Assembly (NCBI RefSeq): GCF_003336425.1
Contig: NZ_QEIO01000018.1
Span: 1-62,219, forward strand
Source: Marinitenerispora sediminis
GTDB lineage: Bacteria; Actinomycetota; Actinomycetes; Streptosporangiales; Streptosporangiaceae
Length of the DNA stretch: 62,219 nucleotides
Reading direction: 5' to 3'
In this document: one piece after another, positions 39,934 to 48,859 of the stretch
How positions within the stretch are numbered: position 1 is the first letter of the stretch
Layout: each line of letters opens with the position of its first letter
The notes under the pieces: model-generated
Told to the model about the DNA's origin: nothing
The model's database searches: none
The model's input: only the letters and a program-made list of their open reading frames with translations
Position numbers and translations under genes: made by a program

Positions 39934-41142
39934 ATGACTGACCGACCTCGTATCTCCGCGCGTATCGGCGGCATCTCCGAGTCAGCGACCCTGGCGGTGG
40001 ACGCGAAGGCCAAGGCCATGAAGGCCGCCGGGCGCCCCGTCATCGGGTTCGGGGCCGGGGAGCCCGACTTCCCGACCCCCGACTACATCGTCGAGGCCGC
40101 CGTCCAGGCGTGCCGCGAGCCCCGCTTCCACCGCTACACCCCGGCCGGCGGCCTGCCCGAGCTGAAGGAGGCGCTCGCCGCGAAGACGCTGCGCGACTCC
40201 GGGTACCAGGTGGACCCGAGCCAGATCCTGGTGACGAACGGCGGCAAGCAGGCCATCTACGAGGCGTTCGCCACGCTGCTGGACCCCGGCGACGAGGTCA
40301 TCGTCATCGCGCCGTACTGGACGACCTACCCGGAGTCGATCCGGCTGGCCGGGGGCGTGCCCGTCTACGTCGTCACCGACGAGACCACCGGCTACCTGGC
40401 GTCGGTCGAGCAGCTGGAGGCCGCGCGCACCGAGCGCACCAAGGTGCTGCTGTTCGTCTCGCCGTCCAACCCGACCGGCGCGGTGTACACCCCGGAGCAG
40501 GTCGGCGAGATCGGCCGGTGGGCGGCCGGGCACGGGCTGTGGGTGCTGACCGACGAGATCTACGAGCACCTGGTGTACGGCGACGCCCGCTTCAGCTCGC
40601 TGCCGGTGCAGGTGCCCGAGCTGGCCGAGCGCACGGTCGTGGTGAACGGCGTCGCCAAGACCTACGCCATGACCGGCTGGCGGGTCGGGTGGGTCATCGG
40701 CCCCAAGGACGTGGTGAAGGCCGCGAGCAACCTGCAGTCGCACGCCACCTCCAACGTCGCCAACGTGTCGCAGGTCGCCGCGCTGGCCGCCGTCTCGGGC
40801 GACCTGGCGGCCGTGGCCGAGATGCGCACCGCGTTCGACCGGCGCCGGCGGACCATCGTCCGGCTGCTCAACGAGATCCCCGGTGTGTTCTGCCCCGAGC
40901 CGCAGGGCGCCTTCTACGCCTACCCCTCGGTCAAGGCGGTGCTGGGCAAGGAGATCCGCGGCCGCCGTCCGCAGACCTCCGCCGAACTCGCGGAGCTGAT
41001 CCTGGAGCAGTCCGAGGTGGCCGTGGTGCCCGGCGAGGCGTTCGGCACGCCCGGCTACCTGCGGCTCTCCTACGCGCTGGGCGACGCCGACCTCGTGGAG
41101 GGGGTCGGCCGCATCGCCAAGCTGCTGGGCGAGGCCGAGTGA
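39934..41142 (+). CDS. PLP-dependent aspartate aminotransferase (class I)
   Basis: 402 aa; transfers amino groups between aspartate and 2-oxoglutarate, linking the TCA cycle with amino-acid synthesis (substrate inferred from family). PLP-site features: [20 protein letters not shown] and the Schiff-base lysine in [16 protein letters not shown]. The C-terminal arginine region ([14 protein letters not shown]) matches the subgroup-I-gamma enzyme next to secE in Streptomyces. Start is ATG 39934 or 39925; neither has a clear ribosome site, so it may be leaderless. Confidence 0.92.
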   Translation: MTDRPRISARIGGISESATLAVDAKAKAMKAAGRPVIGFGAGEPDFPTPDYIVEAAVQACREPRFHRYTPAGGLPELKEALAAKTLRDSGYQVDPSQILVTNGGKQAIYEAFATLLDPGDEVIVIAPYWTTYPESIRLAGGVPVYVVTDETTGYLASVEQLEAARTERTKVLLFVSPSNPTGAVYTPEQVGEIGRWAAGHGLWVLTDEIYEHLVYGDARFSSLPVQVPELAERTVVVNGVAKTYAMTGWRVGWVIGPKDVVKAASNLQSHATSNVANVSQVAALAAVSGDLAAVAEMRTAFDRRRRTIVRLLNEIPGVFCPEPQGAFYAYPSVKAVLGKEIRGRRPQTSAELAELILEQSEVAVVPGEAFGTPGYLRLSYALGDADLVEGVGRIAKLLGEAE

Positions 41143-41169
41143 CCCGGGCTCCCGGACCCCGCTGATCGC

Positions 41170-41253
41170 GGCCGCGGACCCGCTGTCCGCGGCCCCGCAC
41201 CCTGCCGAGGGGGCCACCCCGATCTCCCGCGAGATCGGGGCGGCCGCGTTTTT
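41170..41253 (+). terminator. Double terminator after the aminotransferase gene
   Basis: First stem GGCCGCGGAC/GTCCGCGGCC (41170-41194). Second stem CCCCGATCTC/GAGATCGGGG (41217-41240), followed by GGCCGCGTTTTT (T-run 41249-41253). Confidence 0.75.
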
Positions 41254-41299
41254 CCGAGTACGGGACAACGGCCCGATCGGTTTGCGGCACCCTTGTGTC

Positions 41300-42328
41300 A
41301 TGGAACGCCCGATCACTCGACTGCCCAAGGCCCACCTGCACCTGCACTTCACCGGATCCATGCGGCACGGCACGCTCGTGGAGCTCGCCCGGCTGCGCGG
41401 GGTGCACCTTCCGCAGGCGCTGGTCGAGGAGTGGCCGCCCAAGCTCAGAGCCACCGACGAGCGCGGGTGGTTCCGGTTCCAGCGGCTCTACGACATCGCC
41501 CGGTCGGTGCTGCGGGAGCCGGAGGACGTGTACCGGCTGCTGCGCGAGGCCGCCGAGGACGAGCGGGCCGCCGGCTCCGGGTGGCTGGAGATCCAGGTCG
41601 ACCCGAGCGGGTACGCGGCGCGCTTCGACGGCCTCACCGCGACCATGGAGCTGATCCTGGACGCCGCGCGGACCGCCGAGCGCGGCACCGGAGTGGGGAT
41701 CGGCGTGGTGGTGGCGGCGAACCGCACCCGGCACCCGCTGGACGCCAAGGCGCTGGCGCGGCTGGCCCGGCAGTACGCGGACCGCGGAGTGGTCGGCTTC
41801 GGGCTGAACAACGACGAGCGCCGCGGCCGGGCCCGGGAGTTCGAGGGCGCCTTCCGCATCGCGCGGCGGGCCGGCCTGCTGTCCGTGCCGCACGGCGGCG
41901 AGCTCCAGGGGGCCCGCAGCGTGCGGGAGTGCCTGGACGAGCTGGACGCCCACCGGATCGGGCACGGGGTACGCGCCGTCGAGGACCCCTACCTCGTGGA
42001 GCGGATCGCCACCCAGGAGGTCACGCTGGAGGTGTGCCCGAGCTCCAATGTCGGGCTCGGCGTGGTGGAGGAGCTCGCACACGTGCCGCTGCGCCGGCTG
42101 TTCGACGCCGGCGCGCCCATCGCGCTCGGCACGGACGACCCCCTGCTGTTCGGCCCGCGCCTGGCGGAGCAGTACGAAACCGCCCGGCACGTCTTCGGCT
42201 TCTCCGACGCCGAGCTGGCCGAACTCGCCCGGATGTCGATCCGCGGCTCCGGAGCGCCGGAGAGCCGGCGCAAGGAGCTGCTGGCCGGCGTCGACGCCTG
42301 GCTCGCCGCCCCGCCGGCCGGCGCCTGA
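41300..42328 (+). CDS. Adenosine deaminase family protein
   Basis: 342-aa TIM-barrel amidohydrolase, probably converting adenosine to inosine in purine salvage. Zinc ligands sit in LHLHFTG (His at ~14 and 16), then PHGGE (catalytic Glu), GHG and GTDDP. The usual LD of HxHLDG is FT here, seen in a divergent Streptomyces-type subgroup, so another purine substrate is possible. ATG 41300 (MERPITRLPKAHLHLH) is chosen over 41282 by homology. Convergent with the GDT1 gene. Confidence 0.88.
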   Translation: MERPITRLPKAHLHLHFTGSMRHGTLVELARLRGVHLPQALVEEWPPKLRATDERGWFRFQRLYDIARSVLREPEDVYRLLREAAEDERAAGSGWLEIQVDPSGYAARFDGLTATMELILDAARTAERGTGVGIGVVVAANRTRHPLDAKALARLARQYADRGVVGFGLNNDERRGRAREFEGAFRIARRAGLLSVPHGGELQGARSVRECLDELDAHRIGHGVRAVEDPYLVERIATQEVTLEVCPSSNVGLGVVEELAHVPLRRLFDAGAPIALGTDDPLLFGPRLAEQYETARHVFGFSDAELAELARMSIRGSGAPESRRKELLAGVDAWLAAPPAGA

Positions 42329-42346
42329 CCGCCGCGGCGCGCGGCG
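42328..42346. terminator. Hairpin between convergent genes
   Basis: CCGCCGCG (42328-42335) pairs with CGCGGCGG (42339-42346), overlapping the adenosine-deaminase stop codon region. Could serve both converging transcripts. Confidence 0.4.
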
Positions 42347-42365
42347 GCCGGGCGGGGCAGGCACG

Positions 42366-42956
42366 TCAGAACACCAACTGGCGGACGCCCTCGAAGACCA
42401 TCGCGGCCCCGGCCACGAAGAACAGGACGGCCGCGCCGATCTGGATGGCGCGCTCCGGCAGCTTCTTGCCGAGCATCGCGCCGACCGCGATCGCGAGGCC
42501 GTCGGCCAGCACCATGCCTGCGGTGGAGCCGATCCACACCGGCAGCCACGGGTACTGGGTGCCCACCGTGATGGTGGCGAGCATGGTCTTGTCCCCCAGT
42601 TCGGCGAGGAAGAAGACCGCGCAGACGGTGAGGAAGCCCGAGCGGATGCGCCGGGAGGCCGCGCGCTTCTCGTCCTTGTCGGTCATCTCGTCTCCGCGCA
42701 GCGTCCACGCGCCGAAGGCGAGGAAGGCCAGACCGGCGACGAGGGTGACCCATTCGGTGGGGATCGCGAGTCCGAGCACTTCGGCGATGAGCACGCTGAG
42801 GCCGTGTACCGCGACGGTGGCGGCGGTGATGCCGAGGAGCACGGTGCGTGCGCGGTAGCGCGTCGCGAGGGACATCGCGACGAGCTGCGTCTTGTCCCCC
42901 ATTTCGGCGACGAAAATGGCCGCGCCACTGACGCCGAGTGCGGTGAGGAATCCCAC
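42366..42956 (-). CDS. GDT1/TMEM165 (UPF0016) family cation transporter, likely Mn2+ exporter
   Basis: 196 aa with about six membrane helices in two homologous halves. Each half carries the family motif E-x-G-D-K-(T/S): EMGDKTQL near residue 18 and ELGDKTML near residue 120. Family members move Mn2+ or Ca2+. The yybP-ykoY riboswitch directly upstream argues for Mn2+ efflux. A Lys/Arg-rich cytoplasmic loop (MTDKDEKRAASRRIRSG) joins the halves. Start is GTG. Confidence 0.9.
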   Translation of the reverse strand: MGFLTALGVSGAAIFVAEMGDKTQLVAMSLATRYRARTVLLGITAATVAVHGLSVLIAEVLGLAIPTEWVTLVAGLAFLAFGAWTLRGDEMTDKDEKRAASRRIRSGFLTVCAVFFLAELGDKTMLATITVGTQYPWLPVWIGSTAGMVLADGLAIAVGAMLGKKLPERAIQIGAAVLFFVAGAAMVFEGVRQLVF

Positions 42957-42997
42957 GGAGATCTCTGCCCTTCAGTCATGGACCGGGCAGAAGTGCG

Positions 42998-43142
42998 GGC
43001 GGACACACCACTTCGGCCCGGTACCGGCTACCGGGCCGAAGGTCTCGTCCGCCTGAACTCGGGTCAGGCCTGTGCGCCCGGGTCCCACCAGGGAGGACGG
43101 GGACCAGTCTGTCGAGCACACAATTGGGGACTACTCCCCTTC
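42998..43142 (-). promoter_or_regulatory. yybP-ykoY manganese riboswitch
   Basis: The minus-strand leader begins GAAGGGGAGTAG (43131-43142) and contains the conserved GAGACCTTCGGCCC (43033-43046) pairing with GGGCCGAAG (43011-43019). These are signature elements of the yybP-ykoY class, which senses Mn2+. GGCGGAC (43047-43053) can instead pair with GTCCGCC (42998-43004), a possible expression-platform stem. Position before a GDT1-type gene is the expected context. Confidence 0.82.
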
Positions 43143-43152
43143 GACGAATTCC

Positions 43153-43180
43153 ACGCTACCAGAAAAATGGATTCCCGCAA
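43153..43180 (-). promoter_or_regulatory. Candidate promoter for the riboswitch-GDT1 transcript
   Basis: -35 TTGCGG (43175-43180) and -10 TAGCGT (43153-43158), 16-nt spacing, minus strand. Predicted start about 43146 coincides with the first riboswitch bases. Confidence 0.5.
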
Positions 43181-43252
43181 TTTCTGGGAATGCCAATGAA
43201 TTTCCGGTGAGTATCCGAAGAAATGAGTTCGGCGCACCGAAAAGAATTGCTG

Positions 43253-44335
43253 TCAGCCGTCAAGTGCGACGCCGACCATCACGGGCTCGTTGACCAGGGT
43301 GACGCCGAACGCCTCGGCCACACCGGCCCGCACCTCGCGCGCCAGTGCCAGCAGGTCGGCCGTGCTGGCCCCGCCGGGGTTGGTGAGGGCGAGGGTGTGC
43401 TTGCTGGATATGCGGGCCGGGCCGGTGCCGTGCCCCTTGGCGAAGCCGGCCCGGTCGATCAGCCAGGCCGCCGAGGTCTTCACCCGGCCGTCGGGCTCCG
43501 GGTAGCCCGGCGGCTCCACGTCGGGGCCCAGCCGCTCGGCGACCCGCTTGCGCAGCTCGGTGAAGGCGTCCGGGTCCAGCAGCGGGTTAGTGAAGAAGGA
43601 GCCCGCGCTGCGGGTGTCGGGGTCCGCCGGGTCGAGCACCATGCCCTTGCCGCGCCGCAGCCGCAGCACCGCGGCGCGGGCGTCGGCCAGGGGGACCCGC
43701 CCGCCCGGCTCGACGCCGAGCGTCCGCGCGAGTTCGGCGTAGCGGACCGGCCGGCTGAGGTCGGAGCGGGTCAGCTCGAAGACCACCTCGCACACCACGT
43801 AGCGGTCGGTGCCCTTGAAGGCGCTGTCCCGGTAGGAGAAGGCGCAGTCGGCGTTGCCGAGGACCCGCATGGCGCCGGCGGCGCGGTCGTGGACGAGCAC
43901 CTCGACGACGGTCTCGCTGACGTCTTGGCCGTAGGCGCCCACGTTCTGGATCGGCGTCGAGCCGACGCGGCCCGGGATCCCGGACAGGCACTCGACCCCG
44001 CTGAGCCCTTCGGCGACGCACCGTGCGACGAGCGCGTCCCACTCCACGCCCGCGCTCGCGCGCACCCGCACGGTGCCATTCGCACCGGCCCGCAGGTCGA
44101 TCCCCTCGGACGCGACATGCACGACCGTGCCCGGGAAGCCCGCGTCGGAGACCACCAGGTTACTGCCGCCGCCGAGGACGAGCAGCGGGTCGCCGGCGGC
44201 ATCGGCCGCCACCACGGCCGCCACCAGCTCGTCGGTGGAGCGGGCCGTGACGAAGGCGGCGGCCGGGCCGCCGAGGCCGAGCGTGGTGTAGCGGGCCAGG
44301 GGCACGTTGCGGGTGGGAACAGCGGACACGGGCAC
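43253..44335 (-). CDS. murB: UDP-N-acetylmuramate dehydrogenase MurB
   Basis: FAD enzyme making UDP-MurNAc from UDP-GlcNAc-enolpyruvate in peptidoglycan synthesis. 360 aa. FAD-binding VLGGGSNLVVSDAGF, the signature SGIPGRVGSTPIQNVGAYGQ, the catalytic-serine region RSAGSFFTNP and the C-terminal Glu in LVNEPVMVG are present. It is monocistronic or followed by nothing on its strand until the GDT1 promoter. Confidence 0.96.
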   Translation of the reverse strand: MPVSAVPTRNVPLARYTTLGLGGPAAAFVTARSTDELVAAVVAADAAGDPLLVLGGGSNLVVSDAGFPGTVVHVASEGIDLRAGANGTVRVRASAGVEWDALVARCVAEGLSGVECLSGIPGRVGSTPIQNVGAYGQDVSETVVEVLVHDRAAGAMRVLGNADCAFSYRDSAFKGTDRYVVCEVVFELTRSDLSRPVRYAELARTLGVEPGGRVPLADARAAVLRLRRGKGMVLDPADPDTRSAGSFFTNPLLDPDAFTELRKRVAERLGPDVEPPGYPEPDGRVKTSAAWLIDRAGFAKGHGTGPARISSKHTLALTNPGGASTADLLALAREVRAGVAEAFGVTLVNEPVMVGVALDG

Positions 44336-44453
44336 CTCTGCGTCGGGGACGGGCGCGCCGGCGGGGGCCGGCGGGGACGGCCGGGTTCGTCAGGCCGCTC
44401 CGGGGCGGGGCTGCCGCGGCCCGGAGGCGGTCGAGGAACGCCTTCCTGGGCTG

Positions 44454-44882
44454 CTAGGCGAGCCGGACGACGGCGCTGGAGCGGGCCAGCACCTTGGCCC
44501 CGCCGCTGCGGGCGGTGATCTTCACGACGACCAGGTTGCCGTCGCGCTTCTCGCTGACCACGCCGCTCACGGCGATCTCGGCTCCGGTGTCGTCGTCGGG
44601 CACGACGACCGGGGCGGAGAACCGGACCCCGTACTCGACGAGGGCGCCGGGGTCGCCGGCCCAGTCGGTGACCAGCCGGCCGGCCTCCGCCATCGTGAAC
44701 ATGCCGTGCGCGATGACGTTGGGCAACCCGACGGACTTGGCGACGCGCTCGTTCCAGTGGATGGGGTTGAAGTCACCGGAGGCGCCGGCGTAGCGGACGA
44801 GGTCGAGGCGGCGCACCGGGAAGGTCCGCTCGGGAAGCTCGGTGCCGACCTCAACGTCGGCGTATCGGACGGTGGCGGTCAT
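44454..44882 (-). CDS. MaoC-like dehydratase, HadB type
   Basis: 142-aa hot-dog protein with the hydratase-2 motif YAGASGDFNPIHWNE and HGMFTMA. It resembles the catalytic subunit of the FAS-II (3R)-hydroxyacyl-ACP dehydratase. Its partner lies just upstream (28-nt gap). In an actinobacterium without mycolate genes the physiological substrate is uncertain. Confidence 0.88.
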   Translation of the reverse strand: MTATVRYADVEVGTELPERTFPVRRLDLVRYAGASGDFNPIHWNERVAKSVGLPNVIAHGMFTMAEAGRLVTDWAGDPGALVEYGVRFSAPVVVPDDDTGAEIAVSGVVSEKRDGNLVVVKITARSGGAKVLARSSAVVRLA

Positions 44883-44910
44883 GGACTCTCCTCTGGCTGC
44901 CCGGGTCTGG

Positions 44911-45372
44911 CTACTTCACGTCCTGCTCGGCGCCGCCGCGTACCACCAGCATGATGACGGCGGTGACGACGTGCTCCCCCTCGACCGTGCTGATCTCGCT
45001 CTCCAGCGTCAGCATCTCGTTGCCGCCGAGCGCCTTGATGGCGGAGATCCGGGTGGCGGTCTCGACCACGTCGCCGGCCCGCATCGGCCGGCTGTAGCGG
45101 AAGGACTGGTCGCCGTGCACGACCATCGAGAAGTCCAGGCGCAGCTCCGGGTCGAGGGCGGCCTGGGCCACCCCCGCCATACCCATGATGATCGGGAAGG
45201 TGGGCGGCGCGACGACGTCGGTGTGCCCGGCGGCCTTGGCCGCCGCGACGTCGCGGTACACCGGGTTCGGGTCCTGGATGGCCTCGGCGAACTCCCGGAT
45301 CTTGCCGCGGGTCACCTCGTAGGGCTCCGGGGACTGGTACACCCGCCCCAGGTAGTCGCGGTTGATCGGCAT
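44911..45372 (-). CDS. MaoC N-terminal-domain protein, HadA type
   Basis: 153-aa hot-dog protein (MPINRDYLGRVYQSPEPYEVT...) of the FAS1/HadA dehydratase-subunit family, lacking the catalytic D/H pair and probably forming a heterodimer with HadB. Conserved APPTFPIIMGM and HGDQSFRYSRPMRAGD are visible. ATG 45372 has GGAGAGGGAG upstream. rpmG-hadA-hadB order matches Streptomyces and mycobacteria. Confidence 0.88.
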   Translation of the reverse strand: MPINRDYLGRVYQSPEPYEVTRGKIREFAEAIQDPNPVYRDVAAAKAAGHTDVVAPPTFPIIMGMAGVAQAALDPELRLDFSMVVHGDQSFRYSRPMRAGDVVETATRISAIKALGGNEMLTLESEISTVEGEHVVTAVIMLVVRGGAEQDVK

Positions 45373-45481
45373 GGGCTCCCTCTCCAGACAGGTTCTCGGC
45401 GGCGGTCCGCCCGCGCGGCGCACCGGCCGGATCCGATCCTGCCAGCGCGGACCGGTCCGCGCACCGGGCGCCCACACAGTA

Positions 45482-45515
45482 GTAGCCCAGCGAGCGCGTC
45501 AGCTCACTGGGCTAC
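45482..45515 (-). terminator. Terminator after rpmG
   Basis: 14-bp stem with one wobble: GTAGCCCAGCGAGC (45482-45495) and GCTCACTGGGCTAC (45502-45515). It lies between rpmG and hadA. Confidence 0.6.
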
Positions 45516-45557
45516 GGGGTTCAGGCCGGTCGGTCCGCCACGGGTGCGGAGCGGGCC

Positions 45558-45722
45558 CTATCGGGTCTCGCGGTGCTCCGAGTGCTGCCGGCAGTTGGGG
45601 CAGTACTTCTTGAGCGAGAGCCGGTCAGGGTTGTTCCGCCGGTTCTTGCGCGTGATGTAGTTACGGTGCTTGCACTCCTGGCAGGCCAGGGTGATCTTCG
45701 GCCTCACGTCGGTGGCAGCCAC
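45558..45722 (-). CDS. rpmG: 50S ribosomal protein L33, zinc-binding type
   Basis: 54 aa; GTG start then [21 protein letters not shown], ending HRETR. Two C-x2-C pairs (CQEC, CPNC) bind zinc (C+ form). Short and absent from simple long-ORF scans. Next to tRNA-Met/tRNA-Thr and the HadAB pair. Confidence 0.95.
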   Translation of the reverse strand: MAATDVRPKITLACQECKHRNYITRKNRRNNPDRLSLKKYCPNCRQHSEHRETR

Positions 45723-45762
45723 GTTGGAGTGCCTTTCTCGCTGAACAACACGTCGAACACTG

Positions 45763-45800
45763 AAAAAGACCCGCGGTGACCCCTGAGCTGGCCAGGGGTC
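45763..45800 (-). terminator. Terminator after tRNA-Met
   Basis: GACCCCTG (45778-45785) and CAGGGGTC (45793-45800), 7-nt loop, followed on the minus strand by ACCGCGGGTCTTTTT. Confidence 0.6.
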
Positions 45801-45807
45801 GCGCGAG

Positions 45808-45883
45808 TGGTAGCGGAGGCCGGACTTGAACCGACGACACAGCGATTATGAGCCGCTTGCTCTACCGACTGAGCTACTCCGCC
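45808..45883 (-). tRNA. tRNA-Met (anticodon CAT), elongator type
   Basis: 76 nt including encoded CCA. Acceptor GGCGGAG/CTCCGCT, anticodon stem AGCGG/TCGCT around CTCATAA, T-loop TTCAAGT. It lacks the C1-A72 mismatch and the G-C-rich anticodon stem of initiators. A lysidine-modified Ile(CAT) cannot be excluded by eye. Confidence 0.92.
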
Positions 45884-45992
45884 TTAGAGCCGGGTTTCCG
45901 GACCTCTTCTGAGACTACCGGAACCCGATCAGACCGGCGAACATGATTTCCACCGGTCACCCACAGATGTGGACCGGACCTCATCAAGTGGT

Positions 45993-46067
45993 GGAGCCCC
46001 TTTACGGAATCGAACCGTAGACCTTCTCCTTACCATGGAGACGCTCTGCCGACTGAGCTAAAGGGGC
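45993..46067 (-). tRNA. tRNA-Thr (anticodon GGT)
   Basis: 75 nt with encoded CCA. Acceptor GCCCCTT/AAGGGGC, anticodon stem TCTCC/GGAGA around ATGGTAA, T-arm TACGG-TTCGATT-CCGTA. Located just before tRNA-Met on the same strand. Confidence 0.96.
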
Positions 46068-46234
46068 GCGCTTCCGTGGCTTCCTCCCCGTGGGGGTTCC
46101 GCCCTTCGCGTCGGTCATGACTATACAGGGGTTCCGGGGTGCTCTGCCAACTCGGACGCGGCGGCCCGCCGGCGCCCGGCACCGGCTCCTCCCCGGCCGG
46201 GGAGGAGCGCCGCCGGCACCCGGCGGAGGGGCGC

Positions 46235-48322
46235 TCAGTCGACCCAGACGTTGGACATCGCGTCGCGGTGGATCATCCGGATGGTGGCCGGCAGGCCCAG
46301 CCGGTGCAGGGAGTCGGGGAGCCGGGTGTCGTGGGTGAAGACCACGAGCTGACGGTGCCGGCCGACCTCCGCCAGCACCGCCGCCAGGCCCTCGACGGTC
46401 TCGGTGTCCATGGCCTGCACCGGGTCGTCGAGCACCAGGAACCCGAACGGGTTGCCCGGGACCATGGTGCGCGGCAGGCAGATGGACAGCGCGAGCGCCT
46501 GGAACTCCCCCTGGCTGAGCAGCCCCGGCGCGTGCCCGGCGCTGCCGGTGCCGTCCACGCTGACGTCCACGGCGACCCTGCGCTGGGCGCCCCGGCCGAC
46601 CAGGCGCAGCGCCTCCAGATCGATGTGGCGCTCCTGGCGGAGCCGCTGCCACACGCGTTCGGCGTGCGACGCGAGCGGGCGCAGCCGTTCGGCGCGCAGC
46701 TCCCGGGCGCACGCGGTGAACCAGTGCAGCGCCTGCTCCGCCGGGCGCAGCGTCTCGCGCGCCCGCAGCGCCGCGCGGGCGTCGTCGACCCACGCGGCGA
46801 GCTGCTCGGCGAGCTCCGCCCAGCCGTCGGTGGGATCGGCCAGCCGCTCCGTGGCCGCCTTGCGCGCGGCCACCGCGCTGGACCGCAGCCGCCGCCCGGT
46901 GCTCTCGATGTGCTCGGCCAGCTCCCCGAGGTCGGTGAGCTCGGCGCCGGCGGCCCACTGCGCCCAGACCTGTCCGAGGTCGCTGTCGGCCGGCAGCCAC
47001 GAGGGCGGCGGGGCCATCAGGAACCTGGCCTGGTCGCGGGCCTGCTCGGCGCGCTCGTAGGCGGCCGCCGCACCGGCCGCCGCCGGCTCCAGCCGGGCGA
47101 TCTCCGCCCGGGCGCGCGCCACCCAGTCGGCGTCGAGGGCGTCCGCCGCGCCGCAGGTCGGGCAGTCGGCGTCGCCGGGATGGCGCTGGTGGTGCTCCAT
47201 GGCCTGGCGGAGCAGCTGGACCACCCCGCGGGCCCGGTCCCCCTTGGTGCCCGCGGCCATCGCCAGCTCCATCGCGGCGCCGCGCAGCTCGCTGACGACG
47301 TCGGCCATCAGCGCGCGTTCGGGGACCGCGAGGCGGCGCAGCCGGCGCAGCACCACCTGCCGGGCGGGGTCGCTGGGACCGTCGTCGGCGGCGACGGCGG
47401 CCACCCGGTCGAGGTCGATCGAGGGCGCGGTCAGCAGCTCCAGGGCGCGCGCGGCGCGCGGATCGGTGCTGCCGCGCAGCTGCTCCACCAGGTAGCCGAG
47501 GTCGCGCGCCGGGCGGCTCTGCTGCTTGTCCAGCCGGTCGCACGCCTTGGCGAGCCGGCGTTCGGTCTCCGCCAGCTCGGTGAGGCCGAGCAGCGTGGTC
47601 AGCGTGTCGTAGAGTTCGGCGGCCCGGCCGGTGACGGTCCGGCCGAGTTCGTCGTAGGAGAGGAACGGCCGGAAACGCAGCAGCTCGTCCCCCCAGCCCA
47701 GCTCGCCCAGCGGGCCCGTCTCCCCGGTGGGGAAGACCACCTCGCCGTGCGCCGAGCGGACGCTGGCGCCGGCCCAGGTCCGGGTGACGCGGGTCCACTG
47801 GGAGTCGCCGGCCATCTGGAGCTCGACGGTGATCTCGGTGCGGTCGTCGAAGTGCAGGTTGCGCCACCCGTCCCGCCATGCGGTGGGCATCCCGTCCCAG
47901 CGCAGGTTGCGGCCGGTGAGCGCCGCCTCGATGGCCTCGGCGAAGCTGGACTTGCCAGAGCCGTTGCGGCCGACGATCACGGTCAGCCCCGGGCCCGGCG
48001 GGAACTCCAGCACCGAGGCCCGGCCGATGCCGCGGAAGCCCTGGACCTCGACCCGGCCCAGGTAGCTGCGGCGCGAGCGGCGCACGGGCGAGCCCGGCTC
48101 GGCCGGCATGGGGAGGTCGGGCGCCTCGCCGCTGGCGCACGCGGCCAGGGCGTCGTCGCCGTGCAGGGCCGCGACGACCCACCGCCGGGCGGCGGGGTCC
48201 AGCGGCGCGGCCGACAGCCGCGCCGTGAGGGACTGCCCCGCCTCGGGCGCGTCCTCGTCGTTCCGTCGTCGTGGAGCCTCATTGGCGGACGTTGTCAGGG
48301 CTGTCGTCACTGTCGTCACCAC
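46235..48322 (-). CDS. Rad50/SbcC-like ATPase with zinc-hook motif
   Basis: 695 aa from GTG 48322 (GGAG 6-7 nt upstream); the open frame continues to 48841 but that part is Arg/Pro-rich and non-conserved. Walker A GRNGSGKS (118-125), ABC signature LLSQGEFQALALS (~605) and Walker B/D-loop FLVLDDPVQAMD (~630). A CPTC at 387-390 near the centre suggests a Rad50-type zinc hook joining short coiled coils. It resembles DNA-end or chromosome-maintenance ATPases but is not canonical SbcC (too short, no sbcD nearby). It lies directly downstream of the JetC-like gene, in the place where JetD would be expected. Confidence 0.8.
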   Translation of the reverse strand: MVTTVTTALTTSANEAPRRRNDEDAPEAGQSLTARLSAAPLDPAARRWVVAALHGDDALAACASGEAPDLPMPAEPGSPVRRSRRSYLGRVEVQGFRGIGRASVLEFPPGPGLTVIVGRNGSGKSSFAEAIEAALTGRNLRWDGMPTAWRDGWRNLHFDDRTEITVELQMAGDSQWTRVTRTWAGASVRSAHGEVVFPTGETGPLGELGWGDELLRFRPFLSYDELGRTVTGRAAELYDTLTTLLGLTELAETERRLAKACDRLDKQQSRPARDLGYLVEQLRGSTDPRAARALELLTAPSIDLDRVAAVAADDGPSDPARQVVLRRLRRLAVPERALMADVVSELRGAAMELAMAAGTKGDRARGVVQLLRQAMEHHQRHPGDADCPTCGAADALDADWVARARAEIARLEPAAAGAAAAYERAEQARDQARFLMAPPPSWLPADSDLGQVWAQWAAGAELTDLGELAEHIESTGRRLRSSAVAARKAATERLADPTDGWAELAEQLAAWVDDARAALRARETLRPAEQALHWFTACARELRAERLRPLASHAERVWQRLRQERHIDLEALRLVGRGAQRRVAVDVSVDGTGSAGHAPGLLSQGEFQALALSICLPRTMVPGNPFGFLVLDDPVQAMDTETVEGLAAVLAEVGRHRQLVVFTHDTRLPDSLHRLGLPATIRMIHRDAMSNVWVD

Positions 48323-48859
48323 ACCCGCTCCATTCTTGACTTCGCCTCTGCAGACTAGGACAGGACGGGTGAAACCAGTAGAGCGTTTCTCGCATCCGGG
48401 CGGAGGCGGGCCAAGTGTGGCCGGAGTCATAGCAGGGCGGGCGCGGGCGTTCGCGCCCGGCCGGGTCCGTGCCGGAGGCCGCCGGGCCGACCGCGGGCAC
48501 GGCAGGGGGCACCCGTAGCCGCGGTGGGCGTCGGCCGGGCCCCACGCCCCGGCCACCGTACGCCGCGCCCATCGGAAACGGCCACGTCCGCGCCCGCACG
48601 CGGACGCCGCCGCACCCCCGGCCGCCCCGAGGAGGCGGGTCACCGCACACGGGGCCGGCACCTGCCGCGCGTCCAGCGGGCCGTGGCCGGCCCCGGGCTG
48701 CCGACTGGCCGGGGCCACCGTGTGACGGCGGGTCCGGACCTGTGCCGGGGCGTCCCCGTCCCGGCCGCCGCCCCGGCGGCTCTCCGCCGATGGGCGGCCG
48801 CACCGGGCCGCGTCAGCGCCGCTGCGGCCGCTGACCGGCACCCGGCCCCGCCGACCGGG
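48323..48859. other. 537-nt gene-free stretch between ATPase and JetC-like genes
   Basis: No ORF with recognisable protein sequence on either strand, and no DUF2399/DUF3323 (JetD) remnant that I can recognise. On the minus strand TAGTCT (48353-48358) could be a -10 box for the ATPase gene; no -35 is convincing. Confidence 0.45.

Noticed and set aside
41300-42328. Classical adenosine deaminase add
   Set aside because: Kept only at family level because the HxHLDG motif is altered to HLHFTG; symbol withheld.
45808-45883. Initiator tRNA-fMet
   Set aside because: The acceptor 1-72 pair is G-U rather than the C-A mismatch and the anticodon stem lacks three consecutive G-C pairs.
46235-48322. Canonical sbcC
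   Set aside because: Too short (695 aa), no adjacent sbcD nuclease, and only short predicted coiled coils.
48323-48841. N-terminal extension of the zinc-hook ATPase
   Set aside because: Arg/Pro/Gly-rich, no domain, and a GTG with a good ribosome site exists at 48322.
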